Part shown: positions 9,886 through 20,820 of the stretch, one piece after another
Numbering within the stretch: position 1 is the stretch's first letter
Layout: each line of letters opens with the position of its first letter
Source: Liolophura sinensis
Lineage: Eukaryota; Mollusca; Polyplacophora; Chitonida; Chitonidae
Direction of reading: 5' to 3'
Assembly (NCBI RefSeq): GCF_032854445.1
Contig: NC_088299.1
Location: 14,687,608-14,751,607, forward strand
Length of the DNA: 64,000 nt
The notes under the pieces: generated by a model
The model's database searches: none
What the model saw: only the letters and a program-made list of their open reading frames with translations
Told to the model about the DNA's origin: nothing
Position numbers and translations under genes: made by a program

Positions 9886-11290
9886 TTTGTCAATCTAGCA
9901 ACGTCACGGGGTACACGCAATGCCGTCGTTTATATGGGAGTAATTAAGGGTTCAACACCGCTAAACAGCATTCGAGAGATTTGACTCGGCAGGAAGCAAG
10001 GTTCCAGAGGTATCGGGTTACACAGCAAACATCAAGACGAAGGTGTTAAAGTCTATTCTGCCCCCAAAATGAAGAAAATCTGTAAAAAAAAATACCGGCA
10101 TATTTCATACTGCTGTTCTCTTTTACCCCCTCAGCAAAGGTCATACTTTTATACCAAACAACGCTAAACTCAAGGCCATTGCAGTTGACCGAGATACGTC
10201 AAAGCTGTGTATGTGTGACGTCGTGTCTTATTGTTGCGTGACGTAGAAATGTAAAAGTTTACTGTACATGTATTATGACGTCATACCACTGATCTCAGAT
10301 TTGAACGCCATGAAACAAATGTTTTTTCCCCACGTCATAGAGTCTTGCTGTAAAACATCAAAAAATGTAAAAACAAAAGCAATATCTATATACTGTGAGA
10401 AATAATTAACACTTCTATCATTGCAGGAAATGTCTTTAGTTCATCTTTATATGAACCATTGAAGAAAATCTAACAACAAACTCTTTTATTTGTAGAAATA
10501 AACAGCATGGAATGATATTATTTGGAGAGGTAAACGTACCGGCCGGTGTGTCACATTCGATGTTGTTTGAAAGGTCATCTCTATTCGCTGTGTATATTTG
10601 CACACGGCCCGCAGCTAACAGCAGGGTAAAATGTTTGATATAATGGTGATCTGTCAAACGCCTGGGAGCAGGACCTTGACGCCATTTTAATGACGCCAGA
10701 TGTTTCTTCCCCAGCTCATCATGATGATGCCTCATTAAAGACGCCAGACAGTACGCCTTTACAATAGAATCTGATACATTGTAACGGTGTATACGTTACG
10801 CTACATTCCATTTTTGACAAAACAATGGTTCGAAGTCCTGCTTCATACTAGCGCCACCTGCCGCGATTAAAAAATATGCCGCCTCAACATTACTAGTAAT
10901 AATTTTAATAATAATTTTAGTAAAAGTGAGTGTGCGCTAATATTTTGAGGGTGTTGGGTGGGGCTTGGGGTGATTTAATGGATTTTTTTGATATTCTGAA
11001 GATAAAAACTTTAATTAGGGAATGCCGAAATCAAATAAGCGCAAGAGTCTGTAAAAATGTATTGTATTTGCATGTATCGGTCTTTATTATGCAAAGAAAA
11101 GGTTGGAGACATACCCTGCTTTTATAACAGTGGATATAAACCTTGGCTTCCCTAAACTTTATATTGGATCAGTGATTCAACACAACGAAATTTGTCTATA
11201 TTTATATACAGGATACCGGAGACGCTACGTCTACCAAAAAATTATCTGCGTTCCACCGAGACAGTGGACGTCTTCGAGAGCACTTCTATA
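9886..11290. other. Spacer between divergent P4 and P3 promoters
   Basis: About 1.4 kb between the two head-to-head P-family 5' ends. It contains TGACGTCA-like sites (for example near 10276) and a 99-residue minus-strand frame at 10436-10735 with a donor-like GTACGT inside but no convincing acceptor. No gene is called. Confidence 0.4.
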
Positions 11291-11494
11291 GAGCATGCAC
11301 CTGTGACGTCATCACGTTGACTCCGTGACATTGAAGGTTGACAGAAGGCGATGACGTCACCACAGAACGGCTGTTGGAAGATACCAACGCTTAGTCGTTG
11401 TCAGATCTATAAACCTACCCAAAGGGAACGGTCGAGTTTTGTTCTCTCTTGTCGGTTAGGTCTATTTGATCTCGTCCAAACTTGAAAACCACTC
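11291..11494 (+). promoter_or_regulatory. P3 upstream region with two consensus CREs
   Basis: Two perfect TGACGTCA palindromes lie at 11304-11311 and 11352-11359. They are followed by the block shared with P4 and partly with P1 and P2: ACGCTTAGTCGTTGTCAGAT, the AAGGGAACGGTCGAGTTTTG core and GATCTCGTCCAAAC before the ATG. TGACGTCA is the CREB/CREM/ATF binding site; in vertebrate testis CREM drives protamine and transition-protein genes. Use of these sites here is inferred from conservation among paralogs. Confidence 0.55.
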
Positions 11495-13433
11495 ATGCCT
11501 GCCAGAAGAGGGAGTTTCCTGGACACTGACAGAAGTAAGTATACATAGAAATATATCACTGAACTGTCAACAATATCGCTGAGCAAAGATGTTTTTCTGT
11601 TGAAAATGCAAAAATGTACACGTTTTTGCGACGAGGAATGTTTTGTTTTTTTTTACATTTTGTCGTGTTTATACTTGAACAAATTCTTATAAAAAATTTG
11701 AAGAGTTTTGCCTGTACAAATTTATATAGTAAAATTATGAATGTCTCTCTCTCTTTTTAGTACAATGGCCGATAGTGTCGTACTATTTGAAATGGGAAAA
11801 CCATCCAAGAACTGAGGCGGTAAGATGATATGTATATTGTGACATTTACATGCACATGTATAATGACACTTAGTGGAAAAATTCCTCAAAAGCTTCTGTT
11901 AATTTTAACACAAAATCTGTTGTCTGGGTAATGCTAGAATGTATTCTGTTATCATGACATGATATTCTGTGATATTCAACATGATATCCTGTTAGTCTAA
12001 TGGAATATTTATGTTGCATTAATAGAATATGTGTTTCATATTAAACAGAACAAGCTGCTGCAATAGCAGAATACATTCTAACATCACTCAGACAACAGAT
12101 TTTCTGTTAAAATTAAGAGATTCATTTTTGAGTGTACATGTAATTGTAGGTCTACACAGATAGTTTCATCTATCAAGGAGCATGACAAGATGATGACAGG
12201 GCTAGAAGGCATTACCCATGCATCTTCAAGGTTTATAAGCTGCATTTGACTGCCTGTTAAAATAATACTTCCTGTCCTCTGTTAAAAGAACAGGAAGTAT
12301 TATTTTAACAGGTATTATTTTAACAGGCATTATATATTTATAAAATGTAGCTTATAAGTGTATTCAGATGAACGAATATATTCTAAACGGTCAATAGCAG
12401 CGTAGAAGGGCAATTTTGGTGACCTTGAAATTAACACCAACCCAATGGGAAACTTCCCGCCTATATCAAGACAGTCCAAAATCAAGAATTCATTTGTTCT
12501 TTCATTTATTGTGTCACAATTGCCGGTGTACTAACGCTCAGAAAACACCTGCCCGGATAGCACAGTTGGTAGAGCGTCCGCTTCGGGACCGGTAGATCCA
12601 GGATCAATCCTTGATCGAGTCACACCTAAGACTTTAAAAGAGGAAGTTGTTACTTCCTCGCTTGGCATTCAGCATGAAGGGGATAGTGCAACGACTGGTT
12701 GACCCGTATCAGTATAATGGCTCGGGCGGGGCGGCTTACTTGCCTTTGGTAAGTCGTCTCAGTGAAGCAGCACTAAATAAAAGAGCGGTGGAAATCTGTC
12801 CTGCAACAAGGAGGCACATTGCACGTACATGCACCCTAATGATTCCTTCGTCGTCATATGACTGAAAAATTGTTGAGTACGACGTTAAACCCAAAGCACT
12901 CACTCACTCACGCTCAGAAAACATATGTGCAGCACAAACGCATTCTGTGTAGCTCATCATCGAGTCTCTCATTTTTTTGCCTAAGCTTATAGGCCATGGT
13001 GCTATATATGGGGTGTTGTTTAAGACATGAAAAGTTCGAACAAAACCATAACTGTTAGGTAACCTGGCAAAAGCTTTGATTTCACCGGTTATACGTGTGA
13101 CCATTTGCTATCAAACTGTCGTCGCTGCTGTGGATTTATTTGTATGTTTTTGTCTTTTATATTGTATGAAGATCGACATGCATGTACCCAGTGCATACAG
13201 AGTGTAGGTAAAAACAATCTGGATTATTATATGCCATAGGACTTACTTATAAATCACCCAGATTAGTGAATATGACTTGTGTATTTTTCTCGTTACAGGA
13301 AGAGGCCGAAGAGCGACGTCATAGACGCATTTACTACCAGAGTGAGGAGTACCGTAAGAGGTTCCGTGGGGTGGAGAAGTTCTGGGAGTGGATGGCGGAT
13401 GGACGCCGCCGACTGTCGCGCTGGCGCCGCTAG
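11495..13433 (+). CDS. P3: 77-residue basic protein, three exons
   Basis: Exons 11495-11534, 11761-11819 and 13299-13433. Exons 1 and 2 are exactly 40 and 59 nt with phases 1 and 0, as in P1 and P2. Donors are GTAAGT and GTAAGA; acceptors are TTTTTAG and TTACAG. The protein starts MPARRGSFLDTDR, exon 2 carries WPIVSYYLKWE (W-P-x-V-S-Y shared with P1), and exon 3 is strongly charged: EEAEERRHRR, then EEYRKRFRGVEKFWEWM aligning with P1 EYYRRKKFAAVERYLDYM, ending RRRLSRWRR. It lacks the T-P-R-R repeats and acidic tail. Predicted nucleic-acid or chromatin binding from charge alone; no known domain recognised. Intron 2 hosts two foldback elements and a SINE. Confidence 0.65.
11868..12137. mobile_element. 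Foldback MITE-like element 1
   Basis: Long imperfect terminal inverted repeats: the left arm around 11890-11955 (TTAATTTTAACACAAAATCT.. AGAATGTATTCTG) is the reverse complement of the right arm around 12065-12122. The outer ends ACACTTA and TGAGTGT are also complementary. No ORF lies between. Structure fits a non-autonomous DNA transposon in intron 2 of P3. Exact ends and target duplication are uncertain. Confidence 0.6.
12228..12362. mobile_element. Foldback MITE-like element 2 with perfect 23-bp hairpin
   Basis: A perfect hairpin has arms at 12253-12275 and 12290-12312 (CCTGTTAAAATAATACTTCC core) around a 14-nt loop. A third copy of part of the arm follows at 12311-12329, and outer sequences TTATAAGCTGCATTT and AATGTAGCTTATAA are complementary. 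It looks like a small palindromic DNA element in the same intron of P3. Confidence 0.6.
12534..12923 (+). mobile_element. SINE-B, full length with 14-bp target-site duplication
   Basis: Family B: tRNA-like head (GGATAGCACAGTTGGTAGAG A-box region, GGATCAATCC B-box region), body with GGTTGACCCGTATCAGTATA, and 3' domain GAAAAATTGTTGAGTACGAC followed by a CACTCACTCAC tail. Perfect 14-bp direct repeats ACGCTCAGAAAACA flank it at 12534-12547 and 12910-12923. The 3' domain resembles that of SINE-A. The 72-residue frame inside is incidental. Confidence 0.9.
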
Positions 13434-14013
13434 ATACGTCAAACGCCGTCCACATGGCATCAACATGGACGCGCGCTAATGTGATACCATACAACGCTTA
13501 GTCCTGGCATGCTGTCAAGTCTGCGAAGGACTCTCCAACACCTCGGTCCACGCTATTCAGTTATCCTGATGTGAATATCTAGGAACTATCCAGTTGAAGA
13601 ATACAAGTTATGATAAACACTCAGGTTGATCACGGAACCAACACCATCTGTGTCATGAGCTAAGGATAATCAACTTGAGTTCACCCACAACCTAACATCT
13701 TGTGTGGACAAAAAAATTGAAACAACAACATCGTGTTTTCACACTTATGAAGAATTCGTGTTTGTTTCGTTCTTCTGTTCATGCTGTATGAATACGCCGT
13801 CACTTTTAATGTAACATCTGATCGTGACGTCATATTTACATGCTGCAGGCATGTTGTGAATAAAAAAAAAAACCCAGAAGGATGACCGTGATAAAATTTT
13901 CTGTTTTTTATTTTATTTTCGATGCATACTGTTATTTCATCATGGAGGGTTCGAATACACACTGTCGGTTTATATAATTGTAACTGACCTTTGGCATGTG
14001 ACCTACATGCCAT
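13434..14013. other. Downstream of P3; possible 3' UTR, no further gene seen
   Basis: Follows the P3 stop. GAATAAAAAAAA at about 13857-13869 could serve as a polyadenylation region (AATAAA at 13858-13863) for P3. The long minus-strand frame at 13681-14088 runs into a SINE tail and is not supported. Confidence 0.4.
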
Positions 14014-14103
14014 GCTTCCACCCACCATAATGCTGGCCTCTGTCATATAAGTGAAATATTCTTGAGTATGGCGTAAAACATCAATCAAATAAATAAAATA
14101 AAT
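14014..14103 (+). mobile_element. SINE-A 3' fragment
   Basis: Only the 3' domain and tail remain (CCACCCACCATAATGCTGGC, AAGTGAAATATTCTTGAGTA, AAATAAATAAAATAAA). Confidence 0.85.
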
Positions 14104-14549
14104 CAGACGTTACAGCCTGCGCACACGACCATACGAGCATCGTCGGTCACATATTGTCACCAAGGCTCGACAAACATTGAAAGAAGTGAGCACAAATTCC
14201 ATGTCCAAGAACGGGTTTGAAATCGTGCCCTGTGTGATCAAGCAATATTGGAAGGCAGTCACGTGAACATCTACATTGGCATTTTAAATCGGCTAAGCTA
14301 AACATATCTCCTTTCTCTGCTGTAGACATGTCACGTGAATACGTACACCTACATATGTCCCAGCACTGAATTCACAGTTCGGGATTTGTCAGTAACATTG
14401 GACTCACATTTTTGTGTAGTAAAGAGTTCTCCCGTTTAAATCATTGTAATAACAGATTTGGCGGGAGTCTACCTTTCTTTTACGACAAATGCACGCTTTT
14501 CCTTAATAAGAAAATGGAAAGAAATTTTAAAAAATAAAAATATACCGCT

Positions 14550-14622
14550 TGGAGAACCCGGGCATCGATCCCGGTACCTCTCGCATGCTAAGCGAGCGCT
14601 CTACCATCTGAGCTAGCTCCCC
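14550..14622 (-). tRNA. tRNA-Ala(AGC)
   Basis: The minus strand folds as a 73-nt tRNA. The acceptor arm GGGGAGC pairs with GTTCTCC with two G-T pairs, the D arm holds TAGCTCAGATGGTAGAGC, the anticodon stem CTCGC pairs with GCGAG around TTAGCAT (anticodon AGC), and T-stem CCGGG pairs with CCCGG around ATCGATG. Discriminator base is A. The A54 in the T-loop is also found in metazoan tRNA-Ala genes. A T-rich run (TTTTTATTTTTT) lies about 10 nt downstream on the minus strand, as expected for pol III termination. No intron. The gene appears intact. Confidence 0.95.
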
Positions 14623-15222
14623 GTGCTGATGATTTGAGGCCAAATCTAGACTCAAATATAAAAGTCATTGACGGTATGGCTTGGCGTCGTGAACATTTAA
14701 ATTTTTTTGGTTTAGACATGGAAGAGAAATATTTTCAGAGAAATCGCACTTGAACAACAACAACAGAAATCCTTTAAATTAAAGCTACCCACATGTTCTT
14801 GTTGTTGTTGTTGTAGCAAGCCTTGAATCATGGATGTGTTGCTTGCCTAAAATCTCTTTCCCGGTTTCTAGGCGCGCCATGTAGTAAGTTCTAAACAATT
14901 CGGCAGTGTTCAGCGAATGAGTGTTGTTTTTCTAAATGTGTATAATGAGAGAATATTTGTCATTTGAAATCATGCTTAAAATTAAATTGGCAAGTAATTA
15001 ATCGCATCGGGATTTGGCCACTGTATCATGTTGTTGCATGTTTTCACGCTATTTACCGAGAAATATTTACTGAATTTTTGAACTACAACTTTGTAAGCCA
15101 GGTGAGAGTAATATTACTGTTGATCCTCCAGTAAACTTAGCATAGTGTAAAAGCTTAGATACTCAGAAAAATATTGTACAAGTTTTTTTAAAACAAATTC
15201 TCCAAATATCTCCCAGTTGAAT
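14623..15222. other. Intergenic, no gene seen
   Basis: A/T-rich, with a GTT trinucleotide run near 14799-14815. No ORF or structured RNA recognised. Confidence 0.4.
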
Positions 15223-15368
15223 TTTTTTATTTATTTATTTATTTGATTGGTGTTAACACCGTACTCAAGAATATTTCACTTATAAGACGGTGGCCAGCAT
15301 TATGGTGGGAGGAAACAGATTAGAGCCCAGTGGAAAACCACAACCATCCGCAGTTTGGTGCCAGACCC
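15223..15368 (-). mobile_element. SINE-A 3' fragment
   Basis: Tail (TTTA)n, 3' domain and about half of the body; 5' truncated, the usual form left by incomplete reverse transcription. Confidence 0.8.
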
Positions 15369-16480
15369 ATTTAATTTAAAGTCAGGCCCATGTTAATTCA
15401 GTTTGACATCCAGGGTCGATTGTGTGTAAGTAAGTTTTTTCTGATATTCTTAAACTTTATTAATGTTGTGAGTGTTTACTTAGTATATGTGGAGGCCTCG
15501 CTAAAGAGTATGAAAAGAGTTATAGCTGGAAGAGATCTATAGATGACTTAGAGATATGCTAGCAGTACTTAGAGTGTGATCCAGTGATTGCTCAGACCAA
15601 CACGGGCGACAGATTCAGTGTCCACCTGTCACAGTTTAACATTCTAACGTTCTCGAATGCCCATGAGGTAAGATTACGGCACGAACCACTGAGTGACCGA
15701 TGTTAGACTCAGCAGAGGTGGTGCATGGCGCCACTGGTCTACTCCCGTGGTTGAGAGAGCGACAAGTAAGTGACCACAGGGGAGCAGATGACAAACCTGC
15801 CAAATGTGTAGGCCGGGGCAACACGAGTGCTACTGTGTCTGTCAGTGTAGGTCACAGTGACAGTAAGTGACCACAGGGGAGCAGATGGCAAACCTGCCAA
15901 ATGTGTAGGCCGGGGCAACACGAGTGCTACTGTGTCTGTCAGTGTAGGTCAGATCAACCAATGGAGCCCCCAACACATCTTCCTCAAACCCTTCCTTACT
16001 GTAACATGTAGCCTATTGGTGTGCGGTAAGTTGAAGGAATTTTAGCACTGTTTCCTTGGGCATAGTACACCGTTATTTCAGACATACTCTCTTCAAGCTA
16101 AAATTTCACTGGTTACCATGGCTACTGTGGAAATAGAGGTGTGACACATCATCACAACAGTATGCACATGTATGTTGGCCTATCTTCCAAAAAATTTACA
16201 CTGCATATGCCAAATAACTGGAGTTGTCTGGTTGTAGCCTGGACAGAACAGGATGGACAGATAGGCAAAATCATGATTCCTTAACACAACCCATCTAAAG
16301 TCACATATATAAGAAATGATTAAACAACATTTTATAAGTGAAAACTTATAAAACACCAAAAAAAAAGAATTAAACAATTCTACAAAACAAATGTGCATTT
16401 TAGTAAATAACAAGGAATGCACATTAAGTTGCCCTGTGTAACCGATCTCACTGACAGTAATACTTGATTTCTCATTTCAG
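15369..16480 (+). other. Upstream region of MRPL51, probable 5' UTR exon and intron
   Basis: MRPL51 coding exon 1 begins two bases after a splice acceptor, so a noncoding exon must lie upstream. Donor candidates are GAG/GTAAGAT near 15667, the two GTAAGT copies in the 97-bp duplication, and GCG/GTAAGT near 16027. I cannot choose among them from sequence alone. Confidence 0.4.
15765..15951 (+). repeat. 97-bp direct tandem duplication upstream of MRPL51
   Basis: Two copies (15765-15861 and 15862-15951) are nearly identical, with GACCACAGGGGAGCAGATG and GCCGGGGCAACACGAGTGC. Each copy starts with GTAAGTGACC, a good 5' splice donor sequence, and a further strong donor (GAGGTAAGAT) lies at about 15667. 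The segment is about 0.5 kb upstream of the first MRPL51 coding exon and could be a 5' UTR exon region. Confidence 0.85.
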
Positions 16481-16481
16481 A

Positions 16482-18273
16482 ATGGCAACGGTTTCTCCAA
16501 TTGTCCATATGACTGCTGGTGTAAGCAGGATGTTCAATGTGTGTAGAACATTGATAAATTCCGTGCAGAAACAGGGATTTCAGAGTGGTTTATCCACTAA
16601 AAGTCCACTCTGTAGGGCTGTTCCTGGGGTGTATTTGTCTTCATCCTGCAGACATTTGTCCAAGGATAATGTTAAAAACTACGACCCCCCATCACCTTAC
16701 AGAAAACCAGGTCCACGAAGGTTTGGCTATGAAGTCAAGTTGCACCAGGGAGGTAATCAAACTTACACAATGGTTCTTTTGTTTTGGACTGTTGTCAGTG
16801 TGTAACACCTGAGAAATCAGCCGACTGCTTGTAATGCCTCAGGTGTTCACAGTGAAGAGGTAGTTTAGACGTCAGTTCCTAACTTTGCCTGGCCAACTTA
16901 CATGTAGTATTCTCCACAAATCCATTAACTTTGGCCGTTTCATAATCCAAATGGGCTCTGCTTGTTAGGGATATCTTACACGATGACATATTCCTTATGT
17001 GATGATGAATCATGCAGGCATGATGTCAAGCACATTTGAAAGTACGATATTATCTTAACAAACTAACAACAGTGACTTTAAATACAAGTCAATTTTTTTT
17101 TAACAATTTAAGAAAGGAATTCCGACTATCTCGATAGTTATCAATTAACCTTTCTTTTACAACGTACAAGTCTTGACACTAAAGTAGCTCTTTAGTTTTA
17201 TACACTGTTCTCCTATCGTCTCCGTGAACGTCTTTGTGCACCATGTAATCCTCTAAACTTTCATCCTGTGTCATCTTTCTGTATACATGCTTTTGTGTAA
17301 TGGACATCTGTATATGTCTCCATGCGCAAAGAGAAATATGTCGTGTCTCTCCTTCAGGCTTGTTACCGAGGTCAGAGATGTATAAAACTGTCCACATGCC
17401 ACACTACACACCCAAAAACAACTGGTCCAGGGAGAAAGCTTTGTTTGGACAGAATGACTACATAGGTATGTGTGGTGATTTTGACCTCTTATGACCCTTC
17501 TTGAATGTTAGAAATTTGAAGATTTAAAGATGGTTTGATGTTCACGCGACCAAAGCATTTTGGCTCCTGGTTTGGTTGCTGGAGGTGGTTTCGTCCATGT
17601 ATGTACATGAGCGGTGGTTTATGCCAGTTTCAGCCAACCATAAACATAACCACAACCACATGTAGGCCCCAGTCTTGATGTTGCAGGGTAGGTAATCTTT
17701 GTTTAACCTCAGAGGGCACTTAAAAAGTTGAAGACTTATTTTGATCAAATTTTGCTTACAAAGAGCATTTTTTCGTCAGTATTTTCAAGAGTAACATCTG
17801 GGCACAGGATTTGGTTAACCTGGATTAGGCTCTGAAAGAAATTCTGAAGTAAGACATTGAACACAAATCAGATCCATTGATGATTGAGCCAATGAGAATC
17901 CTTTGTACTTTTTCTGATCTTTGCCCTGCTATGTTATTTTTTGAAACAGTGATTTCAGCTGTTTTCTCCTTGAGCAGGAGTATCTATCTATCTATTTTAT
18001 TTGTGTGTAAAATCCAAGTTTTGCAGGCTTAAAGAGTGTTTTTTTGTTCCAGATATTCTTGGTGATGGAGATGTGCGACCGTTTGATTTACTGAAAGGCC
18101 CTAGATGGTTGCTTGGGTTTCGAGGCCATGAAATGCAGCGGGTGATTCGTCAGCTGAAATTTGAGGGTGCCAGACTTCAGTTTTTGTATCCCTCAGAATT
18201 TAATCGGCTCCGGAAAAGACTTAGTTACTTGTACAAACATTATAATCGCAAACGAAGTCACTACCATCGTTAG
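16482..18273 (+). CDS. MRPL51: Mitochondrial ribosomal protein mL51
   Basis: Component of the large subunit of the mitochondrial ribosome. Coding exons 16482-16752, 17358-17465 and 18053-18273 join in phases 1 and 1 to 199 residues. Donors are GTAATC and GTATGT; acceptors are CTTCAG and TTCCAG. The diagnostic C-terminal half contains EKALFGQNDYIDILG, LLKGPRWLLGFRGHEMQR and LRKRLSYLYKHYNRK, matching the animal L51 family (human: YDNIGILGN, WLRGWKGNELQR, LNKRIRYLYKHFNR). The N-terminal 90 residues are Ser/Arg-rich without acids at the start, fitting a mitochondrial import sequence. The protein is longer than the human one (128). The start is the ATG directly after the acceptor; an upstream in-frame ATG is intronic. 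AT-TAAA at 18331-18336 is a possible polyadenylation signal. It converges with DNAJC11. Confidence 0.93.
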
Positions 18274-18377
18274 TACATCTATGCAGCATGACGGTGTTTG
18301 ATTATTTCTATGTTTTGTAGTAAGAAGTGGATTAAACTATTCCGTGCTCCATATTTTGTCTAGTGATTGTTCTTACA

Positions 18378-18565
18378 AAGGCACTTGTCGAAGGCACTTT
18401 CACCAGTGATCACAGAAGGGCACTCATTGGCGTTCTCACAAGGCCACTTGGAACTCACAAGGGCACTTGCCAGGGTTCTCACGATGGCACTCATATACCA
18501 GCACTCGTCAACATTCACACGAGGGCACTCGTCAACATTCACACAAGGGCACTGGTCAGTATTAA
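18378..18565. repeat. Degenerate 24-30-bp tandem repeat downstream of MRPL51
   Basis: About seven units built around AGGGCACTCGTCAACATTCA, the last two 24 bp apart and almost identical. Overlapping frames on both strands are by-products of the repeat. Confidence 0.75.
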
Positions 18566-20820
18566 AATAACACTGCACATCCTATTCTTTACAGCTTTAA
18601 TCTCTCAAATCAACAATTATGATACAGTCTCTGTACAATGTCAAATTCACATCAACACAGAATTTTAGTCAATCACCCAACACATCTTGACATGTTGCAA
18701 AATAATACAGGTGTTCATACAAATACGCATTTGTATAGTCCTGCAACTTTTTTTAAATCTGCAAATTGAATCCACACCCTAAGCAGGACAGTCGCATGCA
18801 GCAGTAAAGAAGACATAACCAGTTTTACATCAAAGCACTACAACAATTAGCTCTTTGTTACAAATTATTTTAGGCTGTTATTTTCTCAGTTAACTGTCCA
18901 AACCGGTGTTCCAGAAGAACATTTCTAGCCACCCACCGCAAACGTGTATGTACAGGCCATCAGACTAATTGTCAGACTGAATGTCTCTCAGTGACCAAAC
19001 GTTCCACAACGCTCAGTAAGGCCAACAAAGTAACCAGACTTAGTGAGATCAGTAACAGATTTTTGGAGAAAATGAACTATGTTTCAACATGGTGTGACTG
19101 CAACTATCTGAAATTTCCAAAATTTTTTTACTCAAATGGGTGTTCACTGTAATTCTTCAACCTTTCCACATGCTTACAAGGTGTTCATTCAAGAATATTC
19201 CATGCAGACTGATAAAATTATACTTTTTGTGCAGCCTTGAAATTGGCCCATCCAACCAAAATGTCTCCAAAATCAACTTTAATAATGTGTATAAAGTGCA
19301 ACTGAAAGTTGCTCTTTTATAACTGAAAAGGTTGAGGAATTAAGGTAGTTAAAATGCCACACCCATGAATCACACTTACTCAAAGGCTATCAGGGATGGG
19401 TGCGTAGAGGAAGTTACCTGGAGTATTAACACCGTTTCTATTTTACCTGATACCTGTACAAGTGTGAGCTGGATTCAAGTCTGCTCTGTGTTGGTCAGCC
19501 GCTGATTGGCTGTGACAAGAAAAAGCACTGTTTCTGATTGGGCCAGCAATGTACTTGAAATGGAAACAAAATCTGTTTCGCAGCTTTACTAAATACATGT
19601 AGTCATGAATGACCACACAGGTATACTTGTATACAAAAAAATCACAAAATAATATGATTTGTTTGATTGTTGTTTTATGCCATACTCAAGAATATTTCAC
19701 TTACACGATGGCGGCCAGCATTATGGTGGGAGAAAACATGACAGAGAACTGTAAAAACAATGAACATTAGCAGGTTGCTGGCAGAACCAAAAAAATAAAT
19801 GAAATAAAAAGACTTGTTTCAAAAGTGTGCACACAGGCTGTAAACTTGGATTCTCCCATACACTTGAAGGTTACAGGACACAAAGATGTTATCAATACAA
19901 AGGATTTACATGATCATGGTAAAGGGTACATGTATGCTGTATATGCTAACATGAATCCATAGCAGTTACGAAATGGTCCAAAACCGGTTGAGATGTCTGA
20001 ACGTGGAGACTTTTGACTGGTGCAACAAAGAGCTTCTCCAAGTCCAAAGCTTTGGAATTCTATATGAAGGGTCAAATAATAAGAACCAAGGTAATTGAAT
20101 ATCTTTTCCTAAACTTGCAAAGGCATCAATGCTTTTTTTTCGTTTTGGTTTAAGTCTTTGAGGAATGTATGGAAACTAAATTTTTCAATCCTTTCTACTT
20201 TTATAGCCTCATGTAAAGTCCCACGGAAAGAAAATGTTATGCAGGACACATAGCCTTTAATGATCGACACTATGCTTTCTAGTATGTTAACATAATTCCA
20301 CACTAACTGCCTTACTTTTCATCATTCCAGCTCAATTCAACACTAACTCAGCCTCCTCATCACACCAGGCAAATTGTGTGATGAAACTACCGAATACTTA
20401 CTTCATGAGAACACTTAAGTTAAGACCTCTGAACGGTCGCATGCATCCCAAGACTTTTTCAACCATGGTGGTAGTTATTGTGCCTTGAAAATTCTTTTAT
20501 GCAATTCTAAAATTTCAGTCTAATTTTTCAGGGGACAGCAGTGGCTCTTTATCAGATCTACCATAAAAGTTTATAACACACTGCCCTCAGATGACCCTGT
20601 CATTAAGAATCCTTGTGCTTATTGTCATTAATTAACACAGCATGTGTTTAGAGCAGGCATGCCAATGCTGTCTGCAGAAAATAAAGGCATCAAGCAGACT
20701 AGAGCAGATCAGGAGTCCAGTATGGCTTCTGTACTCTGATGACAAGATGGCTGCCACTTCATCCTGAATTATCACCACGTGATATGTTATCTGTGTAACA
20801 AGGCTAAACGTCTATCCTGG
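18566..20820. other. Spacer between convergent MRPL51 and DNAJC11
   Basis: Probably contains the DNAJC11 3' UTR at its right end; a minus-strand ATTAAA at 20256-20261 is one candidate signal. A region near 19140-19370 shares scattered words (GGTGTTCA, TGTGTATAAAGTGCAACTG, GTTGAGGAATTAAG) with 32655-32830 in a DNAJC11 intron, suggesting an old dispersed repeat. No gene is seen. Confidence 0.4.
19658..19790 (-). mobile_element. SINE-A 3' fragment
   Basis: 3' domain (CATACTCAAGAATATTTCAC on plus) and part of the body up to GTTGCTGGCAGA; no head. Confidence 0.75.

Noticed and set aside
10436-10735. 99-residue minus-strand frame between P4 and P3
   Set aside because: It has an internal donor-like GTACGT but no convincing acceptor, no domain, and no paralog in the window.
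13681-14088. 135-residue minus-strand frame
   Set aside because: Part of it is a SINE-A 3' end in antisense and the rest shows no coding signal.
16464-16481. Upstream in-frame Met for MRPL51
   Set aside because: It lies before the TTTCAG acceptor at 16480, so it is intronic.
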